A DNA stretch of 64,000 nucleotides, taken from contig BJHQ01000001.1 of the NCBI GenBank assembly GCA_014193115.1, forward strand, positions 496,001 through 560,000. Direction: 5' to 3'. Shown in pieces: positions 1 through 7,204 of the stretch. This stretch comes from Planctomycetota bacterium (GTDB taxonomy: Bacteria; Planctomycetota; UBA11346). Both the position numbers and the translations under genes were made by a program. Within the stretch, counting starts at the first letter, position 1. Every line of letters starts with the position of its first letter. The notes under the pieces are model-generated. The model worked only from the letters and a program-made list of their open reading frames with translations. It was not told the origin of the DNA and ran no database searches.

Positions 1-137
1 TCGGACTCCAGCGCCTTCAGCGCCTGGACGCCGTCCTTGGTGGTGCGCACCTGGATTCCGAGGCGCGGCAGCATCTCGGCCAGCAGGTCGCGGTTGAGGA
101 TCTCGTCGTCGGCGACGACCGCGGTGGCGATGGGCAT
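1..137 (-). CDS. Response regulator receiver domain, N-terminal fragment
   Basis: The minus strand opens with ATG at 137 and stays open to the window edge, so only about 45 N-terminal residues are visible. They read MPIATAVVADDEILNRDLL and continue to KDGVQALKALE, the first beta strand and acidic pair (DDE) of a CheY-type receiver domain. The phosphoacceptor Asp lies beyond the window, and any output domain cannot be seen. It is divergent from mlaE. A C-rich tract lies about 20 nt upstream of the start, as at several other genes here. The family is clear; the partner kinase is unknown. Confidence 0.8.
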   Translation of the reverse strand, partial: MPIATAVVADDEILNRDLLAEMLPRLGIQVRTTKDGVQALKALES

Positions 138-156
138 GGAGCTACGCTACGCGGAT

Positions 157-187
157 GGGGCTAGGGGCCAGGGGCTGGGGGCCGGGG
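157..187 (-). repeat. C-rich pre-start tract (instance 1)
   Basis: Read on the minus strand this is a run of CCCCTAG / CCCCTGG / CCCCCAG words ending about 19 nt before the ATG of the receiver-domain gene. The same words occur before six other start codons in the window, always on the coding strand of the downstream gene. Confidence 0.6.
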
Positions 188-290
188 CGCGCAGCGTCCT
201 GGCTGGAAATGCCGAGCGATTCCGCGCGTCGCAGTCAGCGACCCAGGGGATGCAGGTTCAGTCGGTCCACCTGGAAACTCCACCGGCGGA

Positions 291-323
291 CCCAGCCCCT
301 AGCCCCCAGTCCCCAGCCCCTGA
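291..323 (+). repeat. C-rich pre-start tract (instance 2)
   Basis: The tract CCCAGCCCCTAGCCCCCAGT continues with CCCCAGCCCCTGAG and ends 11 nt before the ATG of mlaE. It is nearly the inverse of instance 1, so the two flank the divergent intergenic region, each pointing at its own gene. Confidence 0.6.
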
Positions 324-334
324 GCATTCGAACC

Positions 335-1177
335 ATGCCGGTCGCCAACCCCTTCACCTACGTCCGTCCAGGCCAGGCGGTGTCGGTGATCGCCGTGATC
401 GGCCGGGCGACCCTCGACTTCCTGAACACCGTGGGCGAGCTGACCGTGCTGCTCGGTGCGGTGGTGCGCGCCTGGTTCGGCGATCCCCAGCGGCGCAGTG
501 TGGTCTCCACCCAGCTTTATCACATCGGCTACCTCAGCCTGCCGGTGGTGCTGGTCTTCGGTTTTTTCCTTGGCCTGGTGGTGGCGGTCCAGGCGTTCTC
601 CACCCTGGTCAAGTTCAAGGCCGAGGTGATGTGCGGGCCGATGGTGAACTACTCGCTGCTCAGCCAGCTCGCGCCGACCTTCACTGCGCTGATCTTCGCC
701 GGGCGGGTAGGCTCCAACATGGCTGCGGAGATCGGCACCATGCAGGTCACCGAACAGGTCGACGCGCTGCGGGTGATGGGCACCGATCCGATCGCCCACC
801 TGGTCGCGCCGCGGGTCTTGGCGTGCCTGCTGCTGTTGCCGGTGCTGACCGCGGTGGCCGGGCTGACCGGCATGATCTCGGCCTCGTTCCTTTGCATCAA
901 TGTGTGGGGCGTCGATGCCGGCGGATACTGGTTCCAATCGACGGTGTTCTGCTCGTGGTACGATGTCGCCTCGGGCCTGACCAAAACCTTATTTTTCGGC
1001 GCGATCATCGCCCTGGTCTGCTGCCGCCAGGGCCTGGCCACCGCCGGCGGAGCCACCGGCGTCGGCCAGTCGGTGACTCGCGGCGTGGTCCAGGCCAGCG
1101 TCGCGGTGATGGTCGCGAACTTCGCCCTGACCCTGGTTTCGAATCAGCTCTGGTACCTGCTCCTGGCGCCGAAATGA
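335..1177 (+). CDS. mlaE: MlaE-family ABC transporter permease
   Basis: A 280-residue inner-membrane permease of the MlaE/YrbE (DUF140) family, which with an MlaF ATPase and an MCE-domain protein moves phospholipids or other lipids between inner and outer membranes. The family signature AGRVGSNMAAEIGTMQVTEQ lies near residues 120-140, followed by VDALRVMG and several long hydrophobic segments up to the C-terminus. An upstream in-frame ATG at 155 would add 60 Pro/Arg-rich residues that come from the repeat tract; the ATG at 335 gives the usual family length. No mlaF or mce gene is adjacent, so the other subunits must lie elsewhere or left of the window. Confidence 0.9.
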   Translation: MPVANPFTYVRPGQAVSVIAVIGRATLDFLNTVGELTVLLGAVVRAWFGDPQRRSVVSTQLYHIGYLSLPVVLVFGFFLGLVVAVQAFSTLVKFKAEVMCGPMVNYSLLSQLAPTFTALIFAGRVGSNMAAEIGTMQVTEQVDALRVMGTDPIAHLVAPRVLACLLLLPVLTAVAGLTGMISASFLCINVWGVDAGGYWFQSTVFCSWYDVASGLTKTLFFGAIIALVCCRQGLATAGGATGVGQSVTRGVVQASVAVMVANFALTLVSNQLWYLLLAPK

Positions 1178-1196
1178 CGGCTTTCCGCTGGGTGCG

Positions 1197-1217
1197 ATGA
1201 GCAGCCGCAGGCTGCGC
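1197..1217 (+). repeat. Short palindromic repeat, copy 1
   Basis: A 21-nt sequence beginning ATGAGCAGCCGC with a GCAGCC-GCA-GGCTGC hairpin. The identical 21 nt occurs at 6367-6387. Both copies lie just after a stop codon and before the next co-directional gene. It creates a spurious in-frame ATG ahead of thiO. Confidence 0.7.
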
Positions 1218-1352
1218 GGGGGAGCGCCGGAAAGTACGTCCGGGGGCGATGACGACCGATCGCAGGGCGAGGCCCCAAGTGGCGCTGCCGGGTCGCCGCA
1301 GCCCAACGAGCCGGCCCTTCCGGGGCCGCCGGAGCCACGCTCAGCGAGGAAA

Positions 1353-2450
1353 TTGTTCGGAAGCCTGACTCGGATCTCTGTGATCGGCGGCGGCGTCATC
1401 GGCCTGGCCGCAGCCTGGCGCCTCGCCGCCGAGCCCGGAACCCAGGTGACGGTCTACGACGCCGCCACCGTCGCCCGCGAAGCCTCGTGGGCGGCGGCGG
1501 GCATGCTCGCCCCCCACCATGAGTCGGAATCCTGCGACGATCGCTGGGCCCTCGGTGTGGCCAGCCTGGCGCGCTGGCCAGGGTTCGCCCGACAGCTTGG
1601 CCACGATCTGGATTTCCGTTGCGCAGGCGGGCTGGTGCCAGCCCTCGATGCGGAAGATGCCGCTGCGGCGCAGCACCGAATGGCAACGCTCGGTGTCGGC
1701 AGCTGGATCGATGGCGGCGAACTCAGACGACGCGAATCGGCGGTGACCACGGCTGCGCTCGGAGCCCTCTGGCTGCCGGCAGCCCAGGTCGATGCCCGTC
1801 GTCTGGGCGCAGCGCTGGCTGATGCCTGTGCCAGAAACGGCGTGGCGATCCGCAGCCGTTGCCAGGTCAGCGTGCGGGAACGCCGCCTGATCGTCGATGG
1901 CGCCGAAATCGCCAACGATTTGACCGTGCTGGCGGCCGGGGCGTGGACTCCGGAGCTGGCCGAGCTGTCCGGCATCGCCCTATCCGGCGAACCGGTGAAG
2001 GGCCAGATGCTTCGCCTGGCCGTGGCCGACGGCCTGCTGAGCACCTTCATCCATCATCCCGACGCCTATCTGGTGGCCCGATCCGGTCAGGGCGTGGTGG
2101 TAGGCGCGACCATGGCGTGGACCGGCTTCGACAAGGCCGAAGACGCCGCCGCCATTGACCGCCTGGCCAGCGGCGCCCGGCGCCTGGTGCCCGCTCTGGC
2201 TTCAGCCCCCATCGCCGAAACCTGGACCGGCTTGCGTCCCCGATTGCATCGCGGCCGGCCTCTGATCGCCCGGATCCGCCCCGATCTGATCATCGCCACT
2301 GGCCATTTCCGCAACGGCATTTTGCTCACGCCGATCACCGCCGAGGCCGTCGCCGCCCTGGCCAGCGGCCGTGCGCCGCCCCCCGAGGTCCTGCCGTTCG
2401 CGTTCGCAAGCGGATCCACCCAGGTGCTGAGCCGACCTGCGTCGCCTTGA
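1353..2450 (+). CDS. thiO: Glycine oxidase ThiO (FAD-dependent)
   Basis: A D-amino-acid-oxidase-family flavoenzyme that oxidises glycine to iminoglyoxylate for the thiazole half of thiamine. The N-terminal dinucleotide-binding motif ISVIGGGVIGLAAAWRLA is followed by the ThiO-typical EASWAAAGMLAPHHESE, and the C-terminus carries TGHFRNGILLTPITAEA. The start is uncertain: an ATG at 1197 lies inside a palindromic repeat and would add about 50 low-complexity residues. I prefer TTG at 1353 just after AGCGAGGA, with GTG at 1380 another option. No other thiamine genes are adjacent; a small MoaD/ThiS-like protein lies far away at 53887. The family call is firm, the start is not. Confidence 0.85.
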   Translation: MFGSLTRISVIGGGVIGLAAAWRLAAEPGTQVTVYDAATVAREASWAAAGMLAPHHESESCDDRWALGVASLARWPGFARQLGHDLDFRCAGGLVPALDAEDAAAAQHRMATLGVGSWIDGGELRRRESAVTTAALGALWLPAAQVDARRLGAALADACARNGVAIRSRCQVSVRERRLIVDGAEIANDLTVLAAGAWTPELAELSGIALSGEPVKGQMLRLAVADGLLSTFIHHPDAYLVARSGQGVVVGATMAWTGFDKAEDAAAIDRLASGARRLVPALASAPIAETWTGLRPRLHRGRPLIARIRPDLIIATGHFRNGILLTPITAEAVAALASGRAPPPEVLPFAFASGSTQVLSRPASP

Positions 2451-2459
2451 TCATCGTAG

Positions 2460-2488
2460 TTGCCTGAGCAGGAGGCCGGGTGTATGCT
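2460..2488 (+). promoter_or_regulatory. Sigma-70-type promoter of the CheY-like gene
   Basis: TTGCCT at 2460-2465 and TATGCT at 2483-2488 are separated by 17 nt and lie 28 nt upstream of the ATG at 2517. The same TTGCC-type -35 box recurs at the cold-shock and PhyH promoters in this window. Confidence 0.55.
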
Positions 2489-2516
2489 GCGACGAAGCCA
2501 CTCGTGGTAACCTCCG

Positions 2517-2948
2517 ATGCCTGACATCCTCATCGTCGAAGACAACCCGGTGAACCAAAAGCTCATCGCGTTCCTGCTAGCCAGATCAGGCTACAGCTAC
2601 GACATCGCTGAAAACGGAGCGATCGCCCTGGATCGCCTCGATAAGGCGGCGTATCGCCTGGTGCTGCTCGACATGATGATGCCGGTGATGAACGGCTATG
2701 ACGCGATCAAGGCGATCCGCAGTCAGGACCGCCTGCGCCACCTGCCGGTGATCGCCCTGACCGCCAACGCGATGAAGGGCGAGGCCGAGAAATGCCGCGC
2801 CGCCGGCTGCGATGACTACATCGCCAAGCCCTATTCCAAGGACCAGATCCTCGGCGCCATCGCCACCCAGCTGGCACGCTCGGCCACCGCCACCCCATCG
2901 ACCGCAGTTCCGCGCCCGGCGAGCAACCAGCTGCCGCGTCCGGTTTAG
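2517..2948 (+). CDS. Stand-alone CheY-like response regulator
   Basis: A 143-residue single-domain receiver. It starts ILIVEDNPVNQKLI (acidic pair E/D), has the phosphoacceptor Asp in LVLLDMMMPVMNGYDA near residue 52, the conserved Thr in VIALTANAMKGE, and the Lys in YIAKPYSKDQIL. The EDNPVNQ motif is typical of receivers that work with hybrid histidine kinases. The last 25 residues are a Thr/Ser/Pro/Ala-rich tail with no output domain, so it probably acts by protein-protein contact or as a phosphorelay intermediate. No kinase is nearby. It has its own promoter, and a weak hairpin (2974-2991) follows it. Confidence 0.9.
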   Translation: MPDILIVEDNPVNQKLIAFLLARSGYSYDIAENGAIALDRLDKAAYRLVLLDMMMPVMNGYDAIKAIRSQDRLRHLPVIALTANAMKGEAEKCRAAGCDDYIAKPYSKDQILGAIATQLARSATATPSTAVPRPASNQLPRPV

Positions 2949-3041
2949 CTCATCTGTCGCGCTGTCCGGGATCCCCAGGCACTGGCCTGGGAACTGCCTG
3001 TTGCCTGAATCCGAATCCATCCACTATGCCGCCCCACGCGC

Positions 3042-3117
3042 GCGTCCGTAGCTCAGTCGGTAGAGCAGCAGACTTTTAATCTGTGGGTCCTGGGTTCGAT
3101 TCCCAGCGGGCGCACCA
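3042..3117 (+). tRNA. tRNA-Lys (anticodon UUU)
   Basis: A full cloverleaf can be drawn. The acceptor arm GCGTCCG pairs with CGGGCGC (one G-U), the D-loop is AGCTCAGTCGGTAGAGC, the anticodon loop is CTTTTAA closed by a 5-bp stem, and the T-loop is GGTTCGATTCC. The discriminator A is followed by a genome-encoded CCA at 3115-3117. The anticodon at positions 34-36 is UUU. Confidence 0.97.
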
Positions 3118-3590
3118 TGTTTTGTTCGGATATCTGTTAATTTTGTATTTCTTCGACCGGGTTCTGAATGGTCAAGAAATTGGTCGGTGGGCTCACCAGT
3201 CGGCAGCTGCGCTGGGCTCTTATGTCTTGGAGGCCGGCACGCAAGGTTGGCGGCACCCAGGACAGGCTGGCGTGCAGGCCGCGTTTTCGATCCGGCCGAT
3301 CCCTTTCCGTTGCTCTCGCGACTGGACCAGCTGAAAGATGACGCCGCCGAATAAATTAGGCGCTCAGTGCAAATCCCCATGGCTACCTAGCTAGTCAAGG
3401 ACCGTCATAAGCCGCCGTTGCATGCTATGACGAGGAGGAGGACAACGATTTTCCAACGGACACCAGCGGCGAAAACTTGCCGCTGGCTGCTTCTGTACGA
3501 AGCAGCCAGTCCGCCCAACGGGGCGACGGCAGGGCGCTTGAGATCGGACCGATTGAATCTATCTGGCGCTGACGACCAGCGCCTGACTGG
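3118..3590. other. Non-coding stretch with lower GC and overlapping hairpins
   Basis: About 470 nt between tRNA-Lys and rpsU without a convincing gene. The first 60 nt after the tRNA are clearly AT-richer than the surroundings. Near the right end two hairpins overlap: CCAGCGGC/GCCGCTGG (3463-3486) and an 11-bp stem CTGGCTGCTTC/GAAGCAGCCAG (3483-3509). They share four bases and cannot form together. Either may terminate rpsU transcription from the right, although neither has a clean U-tract. I see no attachment-site duplication or integrase. Confidence 0.5.
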
Positions 3591-3806
3591 TCAGCGGCGC
3601 TTCTTGGCGGCGGCGGCGGCTTCGGCCTTCTCGCTCGCCAGGCGCTTTTCCAGTTTGCGCGATTCGCGCCGCCGGGTTTCGCTGGGCTTGTCGTAATAGA
3701 GGTTCTTCTTGATATCCTTGGTCAGACCTTCTTTTTCGCATCGCTTCTTGAAGCGGCGGAGGGTCTTCTCCAGGGGTTCGCCGCTGCGGGCTTCGACGCG
3801 GATCAT
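3591..3806 (-). CDS. rpsU: 30S ribosomal protein S21
   Basis: A small basic 71-residue protein of the 30S subunit, near the anti-Shine-Dalgarno end of 16S rRNA, needed for initiation. It starts MIRVEARSGEPLEKTLRRFK and continues with CEKEGLTKDIKKNLYYDKPS and the RRRESRKLEKRLASEKAEA helix, all S21 hallmarks; the tail is Ala- and Lys-rich. A longer frame open to 3857 was rejected because MIRVEA is the family start and AGGAG lies 11 nt before it. A possible TTGCTT/TACCTT promoter (15-nt spacer) lies around 3836-3862 on the minus strand. Confidence 0.95.
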   Translation of the reverse strand: MIRVEARSGEPLEKTLRRFKKRCEKEGLTKDIKKNLYYDKPSETRRRESRKLEKRLASEKAEAAAAAKKRR

Positions 3807-3929
3807 GGGGACCAAGGCTCCTGTGGGGTGTGGCAAGGTAGCGCGATTTCCTCGCAAGCAAGGGACGAGGGACTGGGGCGGGCTAGGCGCAATCGCGCGT
3901 CGGTCGTCTCAACGTTCGCGATCAGCAAA

Positions 3930-3991
3930 CCCCATTCGCCATTCCCCATTCCCCAGCTCCTGGCCCCTGACTTCTAGCCCCTGGCTCCTAG
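3930..3991 (+). repeat. C-rich pre-start tract (instance 3, longest)
   Basis: A 60-nt tract built from CCCATTCGCCATTCCCCATT, CCCCAGCTCCTGGCCCCTGA and CTTCTAGCCCCTGGCTCCTA, ending 25 nt before the ATG of apt. The ATTCGCC/ATTCCCC words join the CCCCTAG/CCCCTGG words shared with the other instances. Confidence 0.6.
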
Positions 3992-4016
3992 GCATTCGGG
4001 GGCTAGCGTCCCGACC

Positions 4017-4529
4017 ATGGACCTGCGCACCCTCATCCGCGACGTGCCCGACTTCCCCAAACCGGGCATCATCTTCAAGGACATTACGCCCTTGCTTGGT
4101 CATCCGCAGGCGCTGGCCCAGGCCATCAACGCCATGGCCGAGCCCTACCTCGGCAAGGGCATCACCCAGGTCGTGGGCATCGAGAGCCGTGGTTTCATTC
4201 TTGCTCCGTCGGTCGCCCTCCGGCTGGGTTGTGGTTTCGTGCCGGTGCGCAAGCCGGGCAAATTGCCGTGGAAATCCAAGCGCCGCAGCTACGGACTGGA
4301 ATACGGCAAGGATGCCATCGAAATCCATGAGGACTCCCTGAGCGAACGGGACACGGTTCTGGTGGTCGATGACGTGTTGGCCACCGGCGGCACGATGGAG
4401 GCCGCGATCGAGCTGGTCACCGGCTGCGGCGCAAAGGTGTTCGGTGCGGCGTTCCTGATCGATCTGGCCTTCCTTGGCGGGGCAAAGCGCGTCCTGGCAC
4501 CGGTCAGCGCCGTCCTGACCTATCGCTGA
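4017..4529 (+). CDS. apt: Adenine phosphoribosyltransferase
   Basis: Salvage enzyme converting adenine and PRPP to AMP, cytosolic. The 170-residue protein begins with the Apt signature IRDVPDFPKPGIIFKDITPL, has the flexible-loop region GIESRGFILAPSVALRLG, the VPVRKPGKLPWK segment, and the PRPP-binding loop VLVVDDVLATGGTMEAA near residues 118-134. Length and motif order match the family, so the ATG at 4017 is secure. A TAGCGT hexamer sits 7 nt before the start, one of several leaderless-looking arrangements in this window. It is followed after 6 nt by a gene of unknown function, probably co-transcribed. Confidence 0.97.
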   Translation: MDLRTLIRDVPDFPKPGIIFKDITPLLGHPQALAQAINAMAEPYLGKGITQVVGIESRGFILAPSVALRLGCGFVPVRKPGKLPWKSKRRSYGLEYGKDAIEIHEDSLSERDTVLVVDDVLATGGTMEAAIELVTGCGAKVFGAAFLIDLAFLGGAKRVLAPVSAVLTYR

Positions 4530-4535
4530 ACGACC

Positions 4536-4982
4536 ATGGACGCTGACCTGGCCGGCATCCGCGGCACCCTGATCGTCTGCGATCAGGTGTACCAGGACCG
4601 TTCCGGGAAGTTCATCATTGCTGGCACGTATTCGGCGTGGCGGACCCGAGAGGATGAGCTGCGGATCATCCCGTTCTGCGCCTATGTCCGGCTGCTGGTC
4701 GAGCGTCCCGGAGCGTATCGGTGCCGGATCGCGGTCATCGACCGGGTCGCGCCTCCCAACCATCCGCCACTGATCGAAGCGCCGTTCGACATCCAGATTG
4801 GCGAACAGCACCTGCCGGTGTACGAGGCAGCCCTGCGTCTTCCCGACCTGCGGGTGCGTTCACCCAAGCCTGCCAAGGATCGCGCCCCGGGAACCGCCCA
4901 CGGCCTGCGCACCCTGGTGACGCTGGAGGTCGGCGGGGTCGATCTGGGCGGCGTGCCCCTGGATTTCGTGTTCTTAGGCTGA
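4536..4982 (+). CDS. Conserved hypothetical protein (DUF6941-like)
   Basis: A 148-residue soluble protein with no signal peptide or membrane segment. The N-terminal part, LIVCDQVYQDRSGKFIIAGT, and the following beta-rich sequence (AYVRLLVERPGAYRCRIAVI, then DIQIGEQHLPVYEAALRLPD) resemble small proteins of unknown function in which a Cys-Asp pair precedes a GK...G turn; I associate this with DUF6941, from memory only. It starts 6 nt after apt, which suggests an operon but gives no function. The end before the stop, DFVFLG, is repeated almost exactly in the DNA just downstream (4978-5003). Confidence 0.6.
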   Translation: MDADLAGIRGTLIVCDQVYQDRSGKFIIAGTYSAWRTREDELRIIPFCAYVRLLVERPGAYRCRIAVIDRVAPPNHPPLIEAPFDIQIGEQHLPVYEAALRLPDLRVRSPKPAKDRAPGTAHGLRTLVTLEVGGVDLGGVPLDFVFLG

Positions 4983-5089
4983 GAGCCTTCGTGTTCCTCG
5001 GCTGAGCGCCTAGGGTTTGTAGGCCGGCACCTGGGTGAGCTGGCGCTGGCCGTTGGTTGCCTACGCTCCGCGCCCGCCCGGAGGATTCC

Positions 5090-6370
5090 ATGACCGACCT
5101 CGCCTTGACCCGCGATGGCAAGCTGATCGCCGCCGCCATCGCCGCGGCGCCAACGCCGCGCAGCCTTGACGGAAGCGACGCTGCTGAGCGCGCTGCATTG
5201 GCTATCGCCGCCGGTCTGCATGGAGCGACCGCGCTGACCGAAGCGCTGGTTGGTCTGCTCGGCAACGACGGCCTGGATGGCCAGGCTGCGGCCTGGGCCC
5301 TGGGCCGTCTCGGCGCCGAGGCCGTTCTGCTCGAGGCGGCGAGCGACGGAAACCTCGACGCCCGGCAGAACGCCTTCCAAGGTCTGGCGGTGATTGCTGC
5401 CTTGGGCAAGGCCTCACCGCAACTGGTCTCTGCCCTGGGAGCCCGGATCGACGCCGAGGTCGAGCGCGCCCGGGCCGGCCGCACCGGCCTGGGCGAACAC
5501 GCCTGCCGGGCGTTAGCGGTGCTGGGCGCTCCCGATACCGACGCCCGCATCCAGCAGGTGATCGATGGCGACCGCTTCAGCGATCGCTTCGAGCTGTCGC
5601 GACTGCGCCGGGCCATAACCGAAGGCGGCCGCGACCAGGTCACCTGCAAACTGTTGGCGGGCTCGTGGACCGGCATCTTCGCCGATCATCTGTTCAGCGA
5701 TGCGCCGCCAGCCGAGGCCAAACCTGTTGCTGGTAAAACGGCGCCGCCAGACCCTGCTGCGAGCAAACCGGGCAAATCGGCATCATCGGCCGCGCCAGTC
5801 TCGGCTTCAGCAGCACCAACCGCAGCTGGTGGCGTCGATTACGGCGCTTATGCCCCTGGCGGAGAGGCTGTGGGCCCGGAGATCGGCGATGACGAAGCGG
5901 TCGGCGGCGACGAAGCCCTCGGCGAGGAGGGCGCGCCGCCCAGCCAAGCCAAGCCGGTGGATTGGAAAGCGTTCCTCGCCTCGCCTGAGGCCGCCGCTCT
6001 CGGCCCGCAGTTGAAGAGCATGGCCGGACAGCTCGGTCCGATGCTCGAACAGATCGCAGTGCGGGCGATCCGCGCCCAGCTCGCGGATCTGGCGCCCCAG
6101 GAATATGTGGCGCTGCTCCTCCAGGTCCTGCCTCAAATGCTGCCCCAGCAGCATGTCCAAGCCGCCCTGAGCCCGCAGGCCCTCACCGCTTACCAAGCCA
6201 TCGGGAAGTTCCTGCACCGCACCGGCGCCTCCACCCATGGCGACGGCCTGGTCCAGGCGATCAAGCTGGTCCGCCAGCAGATGCGCGAACAGATCCGCCG
6301 AGCCGGCATCATCGGCGGCCCCGATTACAGCGATCCCGACGAGGTCGCGAAGCCCAAACTCGCGACATGA
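5090..6370 (+). CDS. HEAT-like repeat protein, function unknown
   Basis: A 426-residue protein. The first 215 residues are Ala/Leu-rich helices with a HEAT-like rhythm, for example LVGLLGNDGLDGQAAAWALG and RTGLGEHACRALAVLGAPDT. A central Ala/Pro/Ser/Lys linker (about 215-250) and an acidic stretch (EIGDDEAVGGDEALGEE) lead to a C-terminal helical domain of about 150 residues with DLAPQEYVALLLQVLPQMLP. There is no signal peptide. The ATG at 5090 was chosen for GAGGA at 5081-5085. A TAGGGT hexamer at about 5008 may be the -10 box. The stop codon lies inside a palindromic repeat (6367-6387). I do not recognise the family as a whole. Confidence 0.6.
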   Translation: MTDLALTRDGKLIAAAIAAAPTPRSLDGSDAAERAALAIAAGLHGATALTEALVGLLGNDGLDGQAAAWALGRLGAEAVLLEAASDGNLDARQNAFQGLAVIAALGKASPQLVSALGARIDAEVERARAGRTGLGEHACRALAVLGAPDTDARIQQVIDGDRFSDRFELSRLRRAITEGGRDQVTCKLLAGSWTGIFADHLFSDAPPAEAKPVAGKTAPPDPAASKPGKSASSAAPVSASAAPTAAGGVDYGAYAPGGEAVGPEIGDDEAVGGDEALGEEGAPPSQAKPVDWKAFLASPEAAALGPQLKSMAGQLGPMLEQIAVRAIRAQLADLAPQEYVALLLQVLPQMLPQQHVQAALSPQALTAYQAIGKFLHRTGASTHGDGLVQAIKLVRQQMREQIRRAGIIGGPDYSDPDEVAKPKLAT

Positions 6371-6387
6371 GCAGCCGCAGGCTGCGC
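6367..6387 (+). repeat. Short palindromic repeat, copy 2
   Basis: Identical over 21 nt to 1197-1217. Here the TGA of the upstream gene is supplied by the repeat itself. A hairpin GCAGCC-GCA-GGCTGC lies at 6371-6385. Confidence 0.7.
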
Positions 6388-6428
6388 TGGGGACCGCCCG
6401 GTGGCGTCGCCGTTCGGGACCGCCGCAG

Positions 6429-7202
6429 ATGACCCGGTTCCGGCCGTGCATCGACCTCCATGAGGGCAGGGTCAAGCAGATCGTCGGCGGAACCCTGACC
6501 GATGGCGGCTCGGGATTGCGCACCAATTTCATTGCCGAACAAGGTGCCGACTGGTTCGCCCGCCGTTACCGCGATGACCAGCTGGAGGGCGGCCACGTCA
6601 TCAAGCTTGGTCCGGGCAACGATGCCGCAGCTCGTGCCGCATTGGCCGCCTGGCCCGATGGCCTGCACCTTGGCGGAGGTGTCACCGCAGAGAACGCAGC
6701 GGCCTGGATCGATGCCGGTGCGAGCAAGGTCATCGTCACCAGCTGGCTGTTCCCAGGCGGCGTGTTCGTCCCAGAGCGTTTGGCCGCGATGGTGGCTGCG
6801 GTCGGGCGCGAACGCCTCGTCGTGGACCTGTCCTGCCGTCGCCGCGGGGATGGCTGGTGGGTCGCTATCGATCGGTGGCAGACCATCACCGAGACCGCGC
6901 TCACCGCCCAGACCTTGGCGGTGTTCGCCGCCCAATGCAGTGAATTCCTCATCCATGCCGCCGATGTCGAAGGACTCTGCCAGGGGATCGACCAGGAATT
7001 GGTGGCCGCCCTCGGCCAATGGTCGCCAATTCCCTGCACCTATGCCGGAGGTGGCCGCGCCTTCACCGACCTCGCCCAAGTCGCAGCGCTGTCCGGCGGA
7101 CGGATCGACCTGACCTTTGGCAGCGCCCTCGATTTGTTCGGCGGCACCGGCGTGCGCTACGCCGACTGCGTGGCGTGGAACCGCGCCAAGGCTGCTGGCT
7201 GA
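6429..7202 (+). CDS. hisA: HisA, eukaryotic-type phosphoribosylformimino-AICAR-P isomerase
   Basis: A 257-residue (beta/alpha)8 protein for the fourth step of histidine synthesis, the Amadori isomerisation of ProFAR to PRFAR. The start FRPCIDLHEGRVKQIVGGTL is the form seen in fungal and plant HIS6 proteins rather than the usual bacterial IPAIDLKDGKCVRL type. Asp8 is the expected catalytic residue and FLIHAADVEG holds the second Asp; LHLGGGVTAENAAAWIDAGA and the phosphate-binding TYAGGGRAF are present. No other his genes adjoin it. It lies 41 nt after a repeat-ended gene and ends 2 nt from a convergent glycosyltransferase. Function is confident; its evolutionary origin is worth checking. Confidence 0.88.
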   Translation: MTRFRPCIDLHEGRVKQIVGGTLTDGGSGLRTNFIAEQGADWFARRYRDDQLEGGHVIKLGPGNDAAARAALAAWPDGLHLGGGVTAENAAAWIDAGASKVIVTSWLFPGGVFVPERLAAMVAAVGRERLVVDLSCRRRGDGWWVAIDRWQTITETALTAQTLAVFAAQCSEFLIHAADVEGLCQGIDQELVAALGQWSPIPCTYAGGGRAFTDLAQVAALSGGRIDLTFGSALDLFGGTGVRYADCVAWNRAKAAG

Positions 7203-7204
7203 GT

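Noticed and set aside
1197..1352. N-terminal extension of ThiO
   Set aside because: The ATG lies in a 21-nt palindromic repeat found elsewhere, and the added residues are low complexity, unlike ThiO proteins.
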